Positions 31,442 to 40,900 of a stretch of DNA of 64,000 nucleotides are shown in pieces (the stretch's first letter is position 1; the number at the start of each line of letters is the position of its first letter). The notes below the pieces were generated by a model. It searched no databases, was not told the DNA's origin, and saw nothing but the letters and a program-made list of their open reading frames with translations. The position numbers were made by a program, and so were the translations under genes. Origin of the DNA: Anabaena minutissima FACHB-250 (GTDB taxonomy: Bacteria; Cyanobacteriota; Cyanobacteriia; Cyanobacteriales; Nostocaceae); the NCBI RefSeq assembly GCF_014697125.1, contig NZ_JACJRG010000008.1, positions 124,001 through 188,000 of the forward strand, written 5' to 3'.

Positions 31442-32347
31442 ATGTCTACCCAAACAATCGAAAGCATATACACAGATGGTGCTTGCACCGGTAATCCTGG
31501 CCCTGGGGGTTGGGGTGTTGTTGTCTATTTCAGTGATGGCTCAATTCATGAAATGGGTGATGCAGCCAGTCATACTACGAATAATAAGATGGAAATGCAG
31601 GCTGCGATCGCCGCTTTACAATTTCTCCAGTCCTCTCGACAAACTGAACCTGTTACCCTTTATACCGATAGCGAATACTTGATTAATTGCGTGACTAAAT
31701 GGGTGAAAGGCTGGAAACGAAAAGGCTGGAAAAAAGCAGATGGCAACCCAGTTCAAAATCAAGACCTGCTAGAAACTCTTGATGAACTCAATACCAAGCA
31801 GGTTAACTGGCATCATGTGCGCGGTCATTCTGGTAACGTAGGTAACGAACGTTGTGATGTAATTGCTCGCAGCTTTGCAACTGGCAAAATCCCATCTCTA
31901 CAACAACTATCTAGTTCTAATGCTTACAAATCTTTACTTAATAACAATGAAAATATTGTATCAAAAGTACCTAATCATGTTAAAACCTCTACAATAGTTA
32001 ACAAAAAGACACAAGAAATCGCTACTTCCGCATCAAATACAACTGCTATGGAACCATCTACCGCACACGCTGCGGCTACAGTCGAAGAACAGCCACCGGA
32101 ACAAAGGGTTGAACAACTCCGTAATTTAGTTGAAACTCTACGTATTGCTGACGAAATTGCCGCTAAAGGCTACCTAATTACCAGTTCTGAATTAGCTTAC
32201 TTGATGGATGTCCATGCTAGTGCTGTCACCAGTCGAGGAGACCAATGGCGATGGCGAAATTGGATAGTCTCAAGAGTACGACGTGAAGGAAATCAAATTC
32301 TCTGGGAACTAGAAAGAGGCGATCGCCTAGGAGGTGAAGAAGAGTGA
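31442..32347 (+). CDS. rnhA: Ribonuclease HI with cyanobacterial C-terminal extension
   Basis: I start at the ATG at 31442 (MSTQTIESIYTDGACTGNPG), seven codons inside the longest frame, because family members begin there; no ribosome site decides it. The RNase HI domain covers about 1-145: YTDGACTGNPGPGGWG (Asp), NNKMEMQAAIAAL (Glu), LYTDSEYLINCVTKW (Asp) and HHVRGHSGNVGNERCD (His and Asp), a complete catalytic set. It cuts RNA in RNA-DNA hybrids. A low-complexity linker leads to a C-terminal region of about 80 residues (EQLRNLVETLRIADEIAAKG, SRGDQWRWRNWIVSRVRREG) that resembles a helix-turn-helix-like cyanobacterial add-on. AGTGCTG heptamers follow the stop directly. Confidence 0.93.
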   Translation: MSTQTIESIYTDGACTGNPGPGGWGVVVYFSDGSIHEMGDAASHTTNNKMEMQAAIAALQFLQSSRQTEPVTLYTDSEYLINCVTKWVKGWKRKGWKKADGNPVQNQDLLETLDELNTKQVNWHHVRGHSGNVGNERCDVIARSFATGKIPSLQQLSSSNAYKSLLNNNENIVSKVPNHVKTSTIVNKKTQEIATSASNTTAMEPSTAHAAATVEEQPPEQRVEQLRNLVETLRIADEIAAKGYLITSSELAYLMDVHASAVTSRGDQWRWRNWIVSRVRREGNQILWELERGDRLGGEEE

Positions 32348-32518
32348 GGGAGTGCTGAGTGCTGAGTAAGTGAGTTAGGAGGGAAAAGTGTTGAGTCAGG
32401 GAGTCAGCGAGTAAGAACTGTTCAATAATCACAACTCAACACTTACATATTCTTGTAATACTTCACTACTCATAACTCAGCACTCAGCACTCAGCACTCA
32501 GCACTCAGCACTCAGCAC
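32348..32518. other. Repeat-filled gap between rnhA and cruG
   Basis: The gap between these convergent genes has AGTGCTG heptamers just after the rnhA stop (32352-32366), a degenerate middle, and a CAGCACT array next to the cruG stop. Confidence 0.6.
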
Positions 32519-32519
32519 T
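32478..32519. repeat. STRR array of CAGCACT heptamers (6 units)
   Basis: Six perfect CAGCACT units. The cruG stop codon (32519-32521, read leftwards TGA) overlaps the last base of the array, and AGTGCTG is what follows the gene. Confidence 0.88.
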
Positions 32520-33781
32520 CACTCACCGTATTTCCTACCTCGCCACTCTTTCGGCTGACGCAACGCAGATAAGAAAATTCTTACTACTGCTAGAGGATCA
32601 GCGAAGGGAGAAAGCCAAAATAGCCAGCTACCTTGAGCATTTTTAAAATCATAGGAAGGTGCGATCGCTAGTAACATGGCAAAGCGAATCACCACCAAGA
32701 ATAAATTCAATCCCAATAGGCACAGTAGAGGCAATGTCCCAGGTAGGGGAAGCAGTAACCCAAGTAAGAAGTAACCCAGTAAAATTACTAGGGGTAAACC
32801 CTGAACTGACGACAGTAACCATAAGTCCCCCCAAACTTGAGCAGTAGGTGAAGCATCTTTGAGGTCGAGACTGCGCCCCCATTCTTTCCACGTTTCTAAT
32901 GCTCCCTCATACATCCTGACTTTTAATACCTTCGCACCATCTAAAAAACCTACCCTAAAGCCTTGAGCGGCAATATAACGTGCTAAGGTCACATCATCAC
33001 AAAAAGAACTGCTAGCACTGCTATAACCACCTACAGCAGCCAATACAGACCGACGGCACAAAAAGCACTGTCCATTGGCCATAACTCTCTCTGGCTGGTC
33101 TGTAGTGATTCCGGCTGGGTCGAAGCGATAAAGCAAAGTCATTAAGAGTGCAGGTTGCAGCCAACATTCTCCGGGATACTTGAGGATAAACTGAGGTGAG
33201 AGGGAAACTAAGTCGTAACCCTGTGCTACTGCTGTTTTTACTAAGCCAGCTACTAAGCTAGGATGCGGTTCTGTATCTGCATCCATCCCTAAAAACCATT
33301 GACTATCTTCTGAGCTATATAAAAATCCATTATGCAATGCCCAAGGACGACCCACCCAATTAGCAGGTAAAGGATCATCATTAATGAGACGAAAGCGGGG
33401 GTCTTTCTGCTGTGCCGTTTTTACTAAGTCAGGAGTCCCATCTTGGGATTTACTATCTACGACAATAATTTCTCGAACTTCGTAACTCTGCTGACTCAAA
33501 CCAGCTAACAAGGGACTAATTCGCAAAGCTTCATTCAGTGTAGGGACGACAACGCTAACACTACCCAAAATTTCCGGTGTTGGTTGTTGGGGTTGAATGG
33601 GGGGATTGCGTCTTGGCCCCTTAACTAGACGCGAAAGCAGTATCGCTGTTGCAGGTAGTTGAATAAGTAAGAACAATAGCGATAGGGAGCTTTCTATGAT
33701 CAAAGCGTTGTCCACAGTAAAAATATTGTGCAATTGAAATCGTAACAATAACAAAGATTTATTTTCGCTTGAATTGGGCAT
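32519..33781 (-). CDS. cruG: Glycosyltransferase CruG (carotenoid 2'-O-glycosyltransferase)
   Basis: The 420-residue product is a membrane-bound family 2 glycosyltransferase: an N-terminal helix (LLFLLIQLPATAILL), SVVVPTLNEALRISPLLAGL, LGMDADTEPHPSLVAGLV (DxD), GQCFLCRRSVLAAVGGYSSA, and two or three C-terminal helices. It is paired with cruF in the same direction, as in other cyanobacteria, where CruG adds the sugar to the 2'-hydroxyl of myxol to make myxoxanthophyll. The ATG at 33781 lies next to a TGCCCAAT-type repeat, so a later start (for example the GTG near 33715) is possible. Repeats of 325 bp separate it from cruF. Confidence 0.85.
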   Translation of the reverse strand: MPNSSENKSLLLLRFQLHNIFTVDNALIIESSLSLLFLLIQLPATAILLSRLVKGPRRNPPIQPQQPTPEILGSVSVVVPTLNEALRISPLLAGLSQQSYEVREIIVVDSKSQDGTPDLVKTAQQKDPRFRLINDDPLPANWVGRPWALHNGFLYSSEDSQWFLGMDADTEPHPSLVAGLVKTAVAQGYDLVSLSPQFILKYPGECWLQPALLMTLLYRFDPAGITTDQPERVMANGQCFLCRRSVLAAVGGYSSASSSFCDDVTLARYIAAQGFRVGFLDGAKVLKVRMYEGALETWKEWGRSLDLKDASPTAQVWGDLWLLSSVQGLPLVILLGYFLLGLLLPLPGTLPLLCLLGLNLFLVVIRFAMLLAIAPSYDFKNAQGSWLFWLSPFADPLAVVRIFLSALRQPKEWRGRKYGE

Positions 33782-34106
33782 TGGGTATCAGGCATCGGGC
33801 AGAAAAAAGTCAAGAGTCAACACCTCGGCTACGCTCGGTGTTGACCCTGAGCGTAGTCGTTCTCTACGTTCGCGGAGCGTGTCGTAGACAGAGGCTGCGC
33901 CAACGCGTAGCGTCTCCGATAGGCGAAGGGTCAAAAGTCAAAAATTATTCACTGCGTGAAGCTAACGCGTAGCTTGCTTTGCTACGCAGGCGTAAGCCTA
34001 CTCCGGAGGAGTATAATTTTGAGTTTTGAATTGGTTTGTCCCCAGTCCCCATTACCCCTTATCCCCAGAGGGGGCCCCGAGTTCCCCAGTCCCTAATTCA
34101 CTTTCT
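33782..34106. repeat. Cluster of GC-rich palindromic repeats between cruF and cruG
   Basis: The gap is filled by palindromic pieces: CAACACC...GGTGTTG (about 33818-33843), TCTCTACG...CGTAGACAGAGG (33861-33893), GCGTAGC...GCTACGC (33967-33987) and CTCCGGAG. GTCCCCAGTCCCCATTACCC-type STRR sequence follows near 34036-34095. These are typical of Nostoc-type interspersed repeats. No gene is seen. Confidence 0.7.
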
Positions 34107-35015
34107 TTACTTCAACGCAACTTTAACGCTAGCTACGGAGATTTCATTTGTGACTGCTCCAACAGCAATTTGAGATGGGGAAACTGTCGCTTTCCACCAT
34201 AAAACTACTGCTGGTGCTACACCTAAGACAAAACCCAATAATACGGGAATAGAAAAGCCAGCCGCTAAACTCATTACAGTCGCAAAACCAAAGTTGCTTA
34301 AATAGATAGCTAGGGGTAAATTTAACTGCGATCGCTCAAATTGAATGGGGTTATTTCTCCACAACAATGCAGCTACAATCATAAATACCGAACCTGTACC
34401 CATCCAACCAGCAAAGTTTTGATAGGGCATTCCAAAAAATGCGCCTGGTTGTTGCCAATACCAGAACGGTAAGGCAGTTTGGCTCATCGCTGGGTCAAGT
34501 ACAAAATCCCAAGAAGTTAGTAGCAACGCACCCAAAACGATCGCACCGGCATGGCGTAACAAACTAGGCTTTTTGTCCACGGCTAAACCAGCACGTCCCA
34601 ACAGATAGGCAGCACAGCCCACATAAAACCATGACAAGGGAATAGTAAATGGCACTAACCCAGCAATTTTATACCCTAAGCCACTTAAGTAACTGTAGTG
34701 ACCGAAAGGGAAACCTGTACTAGTTCCTAGAAGTTCACTGGTTAAGGAAATCAATACCGCAGGCAGCATAAACCCCAAAGTACGACCTAACCCTAATGTC
34801 CGCAAGGCATACAGAAATACAGCTGCTGCACCTAAAATCATGTAGACTACTCCACCTCCAGCCATACTCCACTGCATGGCTGTTTGTCCCATCTCAGATA
34901 GATGAAACAGGACTTCGGCATTAGGTACAATCAGTAGTATCCCCACCAATCCAAACACCATTGACACAATATGACCAATCAGGCATACGCGCTCAACGAT
35001 AACAAGCTGTTTCAT
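34107..35015 (-). CDS. cruF: Carotenoid 1',2'-hydratase CruF
   Basis: The 302-residue product is a polytopic membrane protein with about eight hydrophobic segments. Conserved parts are LTSELLGTSTGFPFGHYSYL, SWFYVGCAAYLLGRAGL, LTSWDFVLDPAMSQ and YQNFAGWMGTGS, which match the CruF/DUF422 family. It hydrates the psi end of gamma-carotene derivatives, the step before CruG in myxoxanthophyll synthesis. Two ATGs lie six bases apart; AAGGA (35022-35026) is spaced correctly only for the second, so I start at 35015. Both genes point left, consistent with a shared pathway. Confidence 0.9.
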   Translation of the reverse strand: MKQLVIVERVCLIGHIVSMVFGLVGILLIVPNAEVLFHLSEMGQTAMQWSMAGGGVVYMILGAAAVFLYALRTLGLGRTLGFMLPAVLISLTSELLGTSTGFPFGHYSYLSGLGYKIAGLVPFTIPLSWFYVGCAAYLLGRAGLAVDKKPSLLRHAGAIVLGALLLTSWDFVLDPAMSQTALPFWYWQQPGAFFGMPYQNFAGWMGTGSVFMIVAALLWRNNPIQFERSQLNLPLAIYLSNFGFATVMSLAAGFSIPVLLGFVLGVAPAVVLWWKATVSPSQIAVGAVTNEISVASVKVALK

Positions 35016-35420
35016 GATCATTCCTTAAACAAGATGTGAGATTTAGCTACTCTGCTGCTACCAGTTTACAAATGTTTACGAAAATATTTAACTAGTTTTG
35101 ACCGTAATTCTCTGCAAAAATTTGTTGAACTTTTTGCCAGAGAACGAAAATTTATTGGTTGTATCTACAATAAATGGGATGATAAGCTTATAGTCTAAGC
35201 TATATAATGCCACAATATATCTAGATCAGTTCAGCTTTCTCTGGAGATGAGTTTGGCTATACCCAATAGATTAGGACTTGCACTGACACTAATGAATTGG
35301 CGGCTTTCATCATGACTACAAAAAATGCTGTGAATGTGAGCAAGCCATGATACAAATCACTAACTCTTCAGTGGTGCAAGAACTAATTTAGACTAAATAA
35401 ATTGCAATCCTCACCAACCC
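35016..35420. other. Divergent intergenic region
   Basis: The 405-bp stretch carries the AAGGA site of cruF at its left end. I see neither a gene nor a repeat. The promoters of cruF and of the small membrane protein must lie here. Confidence 0.5.
35022..35026 (-). promoter_or_regulatory. Ribosome-binding site that fixes the cruF start
   Basis: AAGGA on the minus strand directly abuts the first ATG (35021-35019) and lies six bases before the second (35015-35013). Only the latter spacing is workable. Confidence 0.7.
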
Positions 35421-35864
35421 ATGTCAATCGTCACAAAAATTCCTTGGATAGCCCTAGGGCTATTACTTCTTAGCTATAGTACCTTGGGTTGGGCATTATC
35501 TGATATACAAGCTCCCTTGTTTGTTTGGCTTGTGGTTGTGCTGAGTTTGCTGCTTTTGGTTGGTACTCTAACCGCACCTTATTCAACCTTGGCAAAATAC
35601 TCTAGTATTTTGCTGGGTTCAAATACTAAAACTTTCGTCGCTACTATATTGGGGGCATTTTTATTTTTTATGATGCTTGCCTGGTTTAGAGTATTTCTTG
35701 ATACTTTGCTGATTATTTCTTCTGCCATCCTAGCGAGAATTGATTTTCAATCAGCCGGTTTTAAAGAAGGACAAGCTTTTATGGTTACATCTGTTTTTTC
35801 AATCGCAGGTGTTGGTTTGGGTGGAATAATACATACAGTAGTTGTACAGCAGTTATGGTGGTAG
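35421..35864 (+). CDS. Four-helix membrane protein, unknown
   Basis: The 147-residue product is mostly hydrophobic, with segments at about 8-26, 32-50, 70-100 and 120-143 (WIALGLLLLSYSTLGWAL, FVWLVVVLSLLLLVGTL, TFVATILGAFLFFMMLAWFR, VTSVFSIAGVGLGGIIHTVV). I recognise no family, though the pattern resembles conserved small proteins of filamentous cyanobacteria. It is convergent with rpmA and not part of an obvious operon. Confidence 0.65.
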   Translation: MSIVTKIPWIALGLLLLSYSTLGWALSDIQAPLFVWLVVVLSLLLLVGTLTAPYSTLAKYSSILLGSNTKTFVATILGAFLFFMMLAWFRVFLDTLLIISSAILARIDFQSAGFKEGQAFMVTSVFSIAGVGLGGIIHTVVVQQLWW

Positions 35865-35928
35865 CCTTTCTGCTTCAAAATCTACAACCGTTAAAATTTA
35901 GCTTGGGCGACTATGCCCAAGCTAAATT

Positions 35929-36207
35929 TTAGCTAGCTACTGCTTCTGCTGCAACTGCTGGATAAACGCTGACCTTTTTGCGGGATTTACCCTTTCTTTC
36001 AAAGGTAACTACACCATCAACTAAGGCGAATAGAGTGTCATCTTTGCCAATACCAACATTGTTCCCAGGATGAAACTTAGTACCACGTTGACGCACGAGG
36101 ATATTTCCCGCAATTACAACTTGTCCACCAAACCGCTTCACACCTAGACGTTGAGCATTAGAATCGCGTCCGTTGCGCGTACTACCCGTTCCTTTCTTAT
36201 GAGCCAT
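35929..36207 (-). CDS. rpmA: 50S ribosomal protein L27
   Basis: The 92-residue product [20 protein letters not shown] continues [20 protein letters not shown] and [20 protein letters not shown], a complete L27 whose N-terminal arm reaches the peptidyl-transferase centre. AAGGA precedes the start by the usual distance. The gene follows rplU with a 32-bp gap, as in most bacteria. The Ala-rich tail ([11 protein letters not shown]) is longer than in E. coli. Confidence 0.97.
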   Translation of the reverse strand: MAHKKGTGSTRNGRDSNAQRLGVKRFGGQVVIAGNILVRQRGTKFHPGNNVGIGKDDTLFALVDGVVTFERKGKSRKKVSVYPAVAAEAVAS

Positions 36208-36239
36208 AAATTCCTTCTTTTATTGCTTATTTTTGACTA

Positions 36240-36635
36240 TTATTCAGCAGCCACAACTTCAGCAGCAACTTCCGCCACAACTTCAGCAGTCATTTCTGCT
36301 GGAGCAGTGAAGACTGTACCGTTAATGGTAATGGAATCAATCATCAGTCTAGTAATTTCCTGGCGATGCCCCCGTTTTTTGCGGGTTTTCTTTTTGGGCT
36401 TCATTTTGTAAACCAGGACTTTGCGGCCTCTCAGATGGCGCATTACAGTACCTTCCACTGTTGCACCTGAGACTAACGGCTGTCCAATGCTGACTTCGCC
36501 GTCATGCTGCACTAGTAAGACTGCATCTATTGTAACTTTTTCATCTGGCTCGACAGCGAGCAGTTCAATATCGTAAAAACGACCTGGCTCAACTTTAATT
36601 TGTTTGCCGCCAGTTTCAATAATCGCGTAAGTCAT
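36240..36635 (-). CDS. rplU: 50S ribosomal protein L21
   Basis: I start at the ATG at 36635 ([20 protein letters not shown]), 131 residues. AAGGA lies seven bases upstream, whereas a longer in-frame version would add 21 residues ([20 protein letters not shown]) unlike any L21. [20 protein letters not shown] followed by [17 protein letters not shown] is the conserved RNA-binding part. The C-terminus is an unusual Ala/Val/Glu-rich repeat ([14 protein letters not shown]). It forms an operon with rpmA. Confidence 0.95.
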   Translation of the reverse strand: MTYAIIETGGKQIKVEPGRFYDIELLAVEPDEKVTIDAVLLVQHDGEVSIGQPLVSGATVEGTVMRHLRGRKVLVYKMKPKKKTRKKRGHRQEITRLMIDSITINGTVFTAPAEMTAEVVAEVAAEVVAAE

Positions 36636-37757
36636 TAAATCGTCCTTGAGGTTGCCGTACAGGTAGCTGACTGAAAATGATTGTGTCAGCATTTGCATGG
36701 TGTCTACCTGATCCGAGCAGGAATAAGACAGACAATCTAAAATTGTATTTTATTAAATAGTAATAAGTCAATTCATTAATAATAAATTTTTGGATGGTGG
36801 TTGTAAAAATTCAAAATAGAGAATTTATGGAAAAATTTAGTCAGAATTTACGAAATCCTCAAAATGCTTGATGTAGTTAGTAGGGACACAGAACAGCACC
36901 AACAAATCTGAGCCAAGATATCTCCTGACTCAGATTTTCTCTTTATTTAGGTAACTCTCAATTTGATGCTGGCTGATATCGCCTGATAATCCTCCTATTC
37001 CTTTAGAGTGCTGAGTTCTGTTAGCGGTAGCGCGGCGTTTAGTCGGTGGTGAGTGCTGAAGGGAGAGTGAAAAACTACGTTTTCCAAAAATTCTGATGAC
37101 GATGTTCTACGAAAATCAACCCAGATTCCTTGAATTTCCTGGGAAATATGATTAGGTCGTACCATTTCAAAAAAATAATCATTATTGCTCAGAAGACTCT
37201 GTTATTAGGTATCACAGGTAATCAACGAGTGTTTTCTGAGTTGTCCTTATCGTCAGCTTCAAGCAGCAGTTTTTGTTTGAGATAGTCAACTGCCCCATAA
37301 TTATGTTTGTTTCTTGCTCGCTCTGTCTAGTTTCACAGATCCAAAGATATCTAATTTGTAAGTTTTAGATTAAATGAAAGATTAACTAAACCTTAAGAAA
37401 GTAATTTTGTTACTAAAGCTACAGTAATTAGCTAATTTTGACATTTGAATACAAAGATAGCTTTTTAGTTTTTTGGAAATGACTGTTAATACCTTTATCT
37501 CAAGATATTACCCATCGGGATCAGTCAAATTCTAAGGAACGTTTTATAAAATATTAATTCTTATATCTCTAGTAGGATGGTCAAATCACCGGAACGTTAA
37601 GATAATAACCAATAATTCTGCCCAATTTTCAAATTGACAACCTTGTTTAAGATAGACAGCTAGAATTTTAGTTGTTTAAAATTTTCTCTGTTAATAAAAT
37701 TTTTTAGCTACAATAGCATTTTTTTCGCATTTACCATCATTACAACCGGGGTTCACA
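36636..37757. other. Long gene-free region upstream of rplU
   Basis: The first 80 or so bases are the rplU leader. The rest has no open frame of note on either strand. It includes a GTTAGCGGTAGCGCGGCGTT element at about 37019-37041 and scattered AT-rich sequence. A long non-coding transcript or a lost gene cannot be excluded. Confidence 0.55.
37019..37041 (-). repeat. Single-unit version of the CTACCG-containing element
   Basis: Read leftwards it is CTAAACGCCGCGCTACCGCT followed by AAC, the same frame as the expanded element at 20561-20646 but with one CTACCG unit. AGTGCTG sequence flanks it on both sides, as it does at 20.6 kb. Confidence 0.65.
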
Positions 37758-37937
37758 ATGCAGATAGTACAAAAAATTTACTGCCCAAACTGTGGTAGTG
37801 GGGCTGAACGTCACTATATTTCTGATAGCCAATTAACTAGAACACAATGCCATAGTTGTGATTACTTGATGATATCTTGCACTAAGACCGGTAGAGTAAT
37901 TGAAGCTTATGCTCCAGGCATTTATGCAAGGAAATAG
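37758..37937 (+). CDS. Zinc-ribbon microprotein (59 residues)
   Basis: The frame encodes MQIVQKIYCPNCGSGAERHY followed by ISDSQLTRTQCHSCDYLMIS and ends EAYAPGIYARK. Two CxxC pairs (CPNC, CHSC) about 24 residues apart form a zinc ribbon. Small proteins of this kind occur in Nostoc-type genomes, sometimes annotated misleadingly after PriA; I cannot name a function. The frame ends 18 bases before the stop of the convergent STAND-WD40 gene. Confidence 0.75.
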   Translation: MQIVQKIYCPNCGSGAERHYISDSQLTRTQCHSCDYLMISCTKTGRVIEAYAPGIYARK

Positions 37938-37955
37938 TTGAGGGCGTAGGGGTGA

Positions 37956-40900
37956 CTATTTATTGGGACATAAGGCGCGATCGCTTGCAGTCAATTTAGA
38001 GTTAGTCTGTAAATAATCCTGGAGAAAATCACAACCCCTCTCCAGGAGATTGGCTAATTTTAAATCAGCTAAGTTGCGAAAAATTACCCTACCATTACCG
38101 CTACCTGCTGCCAAAATTTCACCATCGGGGCTAAAACTGACGCTGGTTATCTTTTCCTTGTCGCCTTTTAAGGAAATGATTAAAGTCCCTTCCCTATTCC
38201 ACAGCTTGATTTGCTCTTCGCTACTAGCTGCTAAAGTCTGACCGTCGGGGCTAAAAATGACACTAGTAAAATTATTGCCATCTCCAGATAGAGTTTTTAA
38301 CAACTGACCATCCCATCGCCACAGTTTGACAGTGCTGTCAATACTTGCGGAAGCCACAATTTTACTATCAGGCGACCAAGCTACACCATTAACTTGGCGG
38401 TTGTGGTCTTTGAGGGTGTGTAGAAGTTGACCATCCCGATTCCAGAGTTTCACAGTTAAATCATCACTGACGGAGGCGAGTAATTTACCATCGGGGCTAA
38501 AGCTAACCCAATTTACTGCATCCTTGTGACTTTTCAGGGTGCGGAGTAATTTACCGTCTCGACTCCATAACTTCACTGTTTTATCTTCACTCGCTGAAGC
38601 TATGACTTGATAATCTGGCGACCAGGCTACAGCCCAGACTGTATCAGTATGACCTATGAGTGTATGGAGCAATTTACCGTCTCTACTCCATAATTTCACC
38701 ATTTTATCTCTACTTGCTGAAGCTATAACTTGACCATCTCCAGACCAAGCTACACCCCAAACTATGTCTTTATGGTCTTTGAGAGTTTGCAAGAGTTTGC
38801 CATCATGAGTCAAGATTTTCACTGTATGGTCGCGACTAGCAGCAGCTACTGTTTGAGTATTGGGTTTAAAACTAATGCTAGTTACCCCAACATGATCATG
38901 ATTAGTTTGGACGTTAGGCTGCAATACATCGTCCCACCGCCAAAGTTTGACTGTTTTGTCTCGACTGGTAGAAACTAAGGTGTGACCGTCAGGACTGAAA
39001 CTAACACTATTTACCCAATTATTATGTCCTCTCAAAGTCCCCAACAACAAACCTTCTAAAGTCCAAAGTTTTATGGTTTCGTCGGTACTTGCGGAAGCAA
39101 TTGTCTGACCATCAGGGTTAAAACTGACACTGGTGACTCCCCCGGTATGTCCTGTAATGTTTTTCAAGAGTCGCCCTTGGAGATTCCAAAGTTTGATGTT
39201 CTGGTCTAAACCCGCACTAGCAATGATTTGACCATTGGGCGACCAAGCGACACTTAAAATTACTTCCTCATGACCGTTCCAGCTTTTGAGGATTTGTCCG
39301 TCACGCTTCCACAGCTTGATAGTTTTGTCAGCACTGACTGAAACCAGAGTTTGACCATCAGGCGACCACACTACAGCTTGAACTACATCCCGATGTCCTG
39401 TAAGGGTTTGGAGTAATTCACCGTCCCGACTCCAGAGTTTAATTGTCTTATCGGTACTGGCGGAGGCGATCGCCTGGCCATCCGGGCTAAAATTAATACT
39501 ATTCACCCCTGCTGTATGTCCTGATAGGGTTGTCAGCAGTTCCCCTTTGTGATTCCACAGTTGAACTGTATTATCTTGACTAGCTGAGGCGAATGTTTGA
39601 CTATCAGGACTGAAGCTAACATGATTAACTACTTGAGTATGCTGGGATGTCGTCGGAACTAGGCTACCATCAGCACGCCAGAGTTTGAGGGTGTTGTCAG
39701 CACTAGCTGAGACGATTAACGACCCATCAGGACTAAATGAAGCACTGTTAACACCAGAAGTATGTCCTTCTAAACGGTTATATTCCTTCACTCCTACAAC
39801 TGCTTGATATAGTGCTGTTTGTACCTTTTCTCTGGTGTAAGGGTCTACCCAAACAGCCCGTTGTAATTTGCGCCCCGCTTTTATCCCTTCTTTTAAAGCA
39901 TCAATACCCTTTTGGGATGCAAATAACGCCTCACTAGAAACACTCAGAGTTTTAATTTCGCTGTCTACGGCGGTGATAATCGAAATACTTAACCCCAATA
40001 TGGCAAATACAGAAGCCCCCAAAGCAATTGTCAGTGAACGATTTAATTTCGCTTCACTGAGTCTTTGCTGTTTTTGACTTTCTACCAGTTGGGCGGTTAA
40101 TTCTTTTTCTTTGAGTTCGGCGCGGAGTTGTTCTATTTCTAGTAGGCTAAGTTCTTCACGCTTACGTAAATCTCGCAATTCTGTGAGTAAATCTAATCCT
40201 TGCTGGGGCTGAGGGTCTGCAAGTTTTCCTTGCTGCTTTTTTTGCCGGAGTTCGCGTTTGAGTCGTTCAATTTCTGTTTGGCTTTGTTCGACTTTGTGAC
40301 GCAGTTGGTTGAGTTGTGCTTGGAAGCTTGATTCTTGTTGTTGCAAGTAACGAATTAAATCTACTAAGTAATCGTGAATTAGTTGATAACGTTCTGGCAT
40401 ATCGGGGAACAAAACGACTAAACCAGAACTAACTAAAATATTTAAAACTAATTCTAATTGGGCAGAATCTTCTAACTCTGCTAGTTCTGTACCTAGTTCT
40501 GCACGAGTCTTAAAGGGTCTGTTGTTGCTTTCATCTGTTAATAAATATAAAACTAGTAAAGCTGCCCGTTCATTTTCCTCTCCACAATCTTTAATCAAGT
40601 CTTTGATATATCTTTCTATCAGTTTATTAGGGCGATATGGCTGATATTGCGCTAAATTTGTGATGCCTTCATCTTGCAATTGTGCGCCAACTAATTGCAA
40701 TTCAATGGGGCGAATTTCTCCCATTTCTGTTGATAAGTCTTCAACCAAGGCATTAATTAATTCAGGTTCTAAATTAGACTGGGAACGGATGGTTAATTTT
40801 TGAATGATTGCTTTGGCGTATTCTGGAGACAAATTATTTAATTGATAGCGGATCTGTTTATCCAGAATATTATTATTAATTGCTTCTAGATGAGAAAGAT

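Noticed and set aside
33782..34106. Insertion-sequence remnant between cruF and cruG
   Set aside because: The palindromes are short and of several kinds; no transposase fragment was found in any frame.
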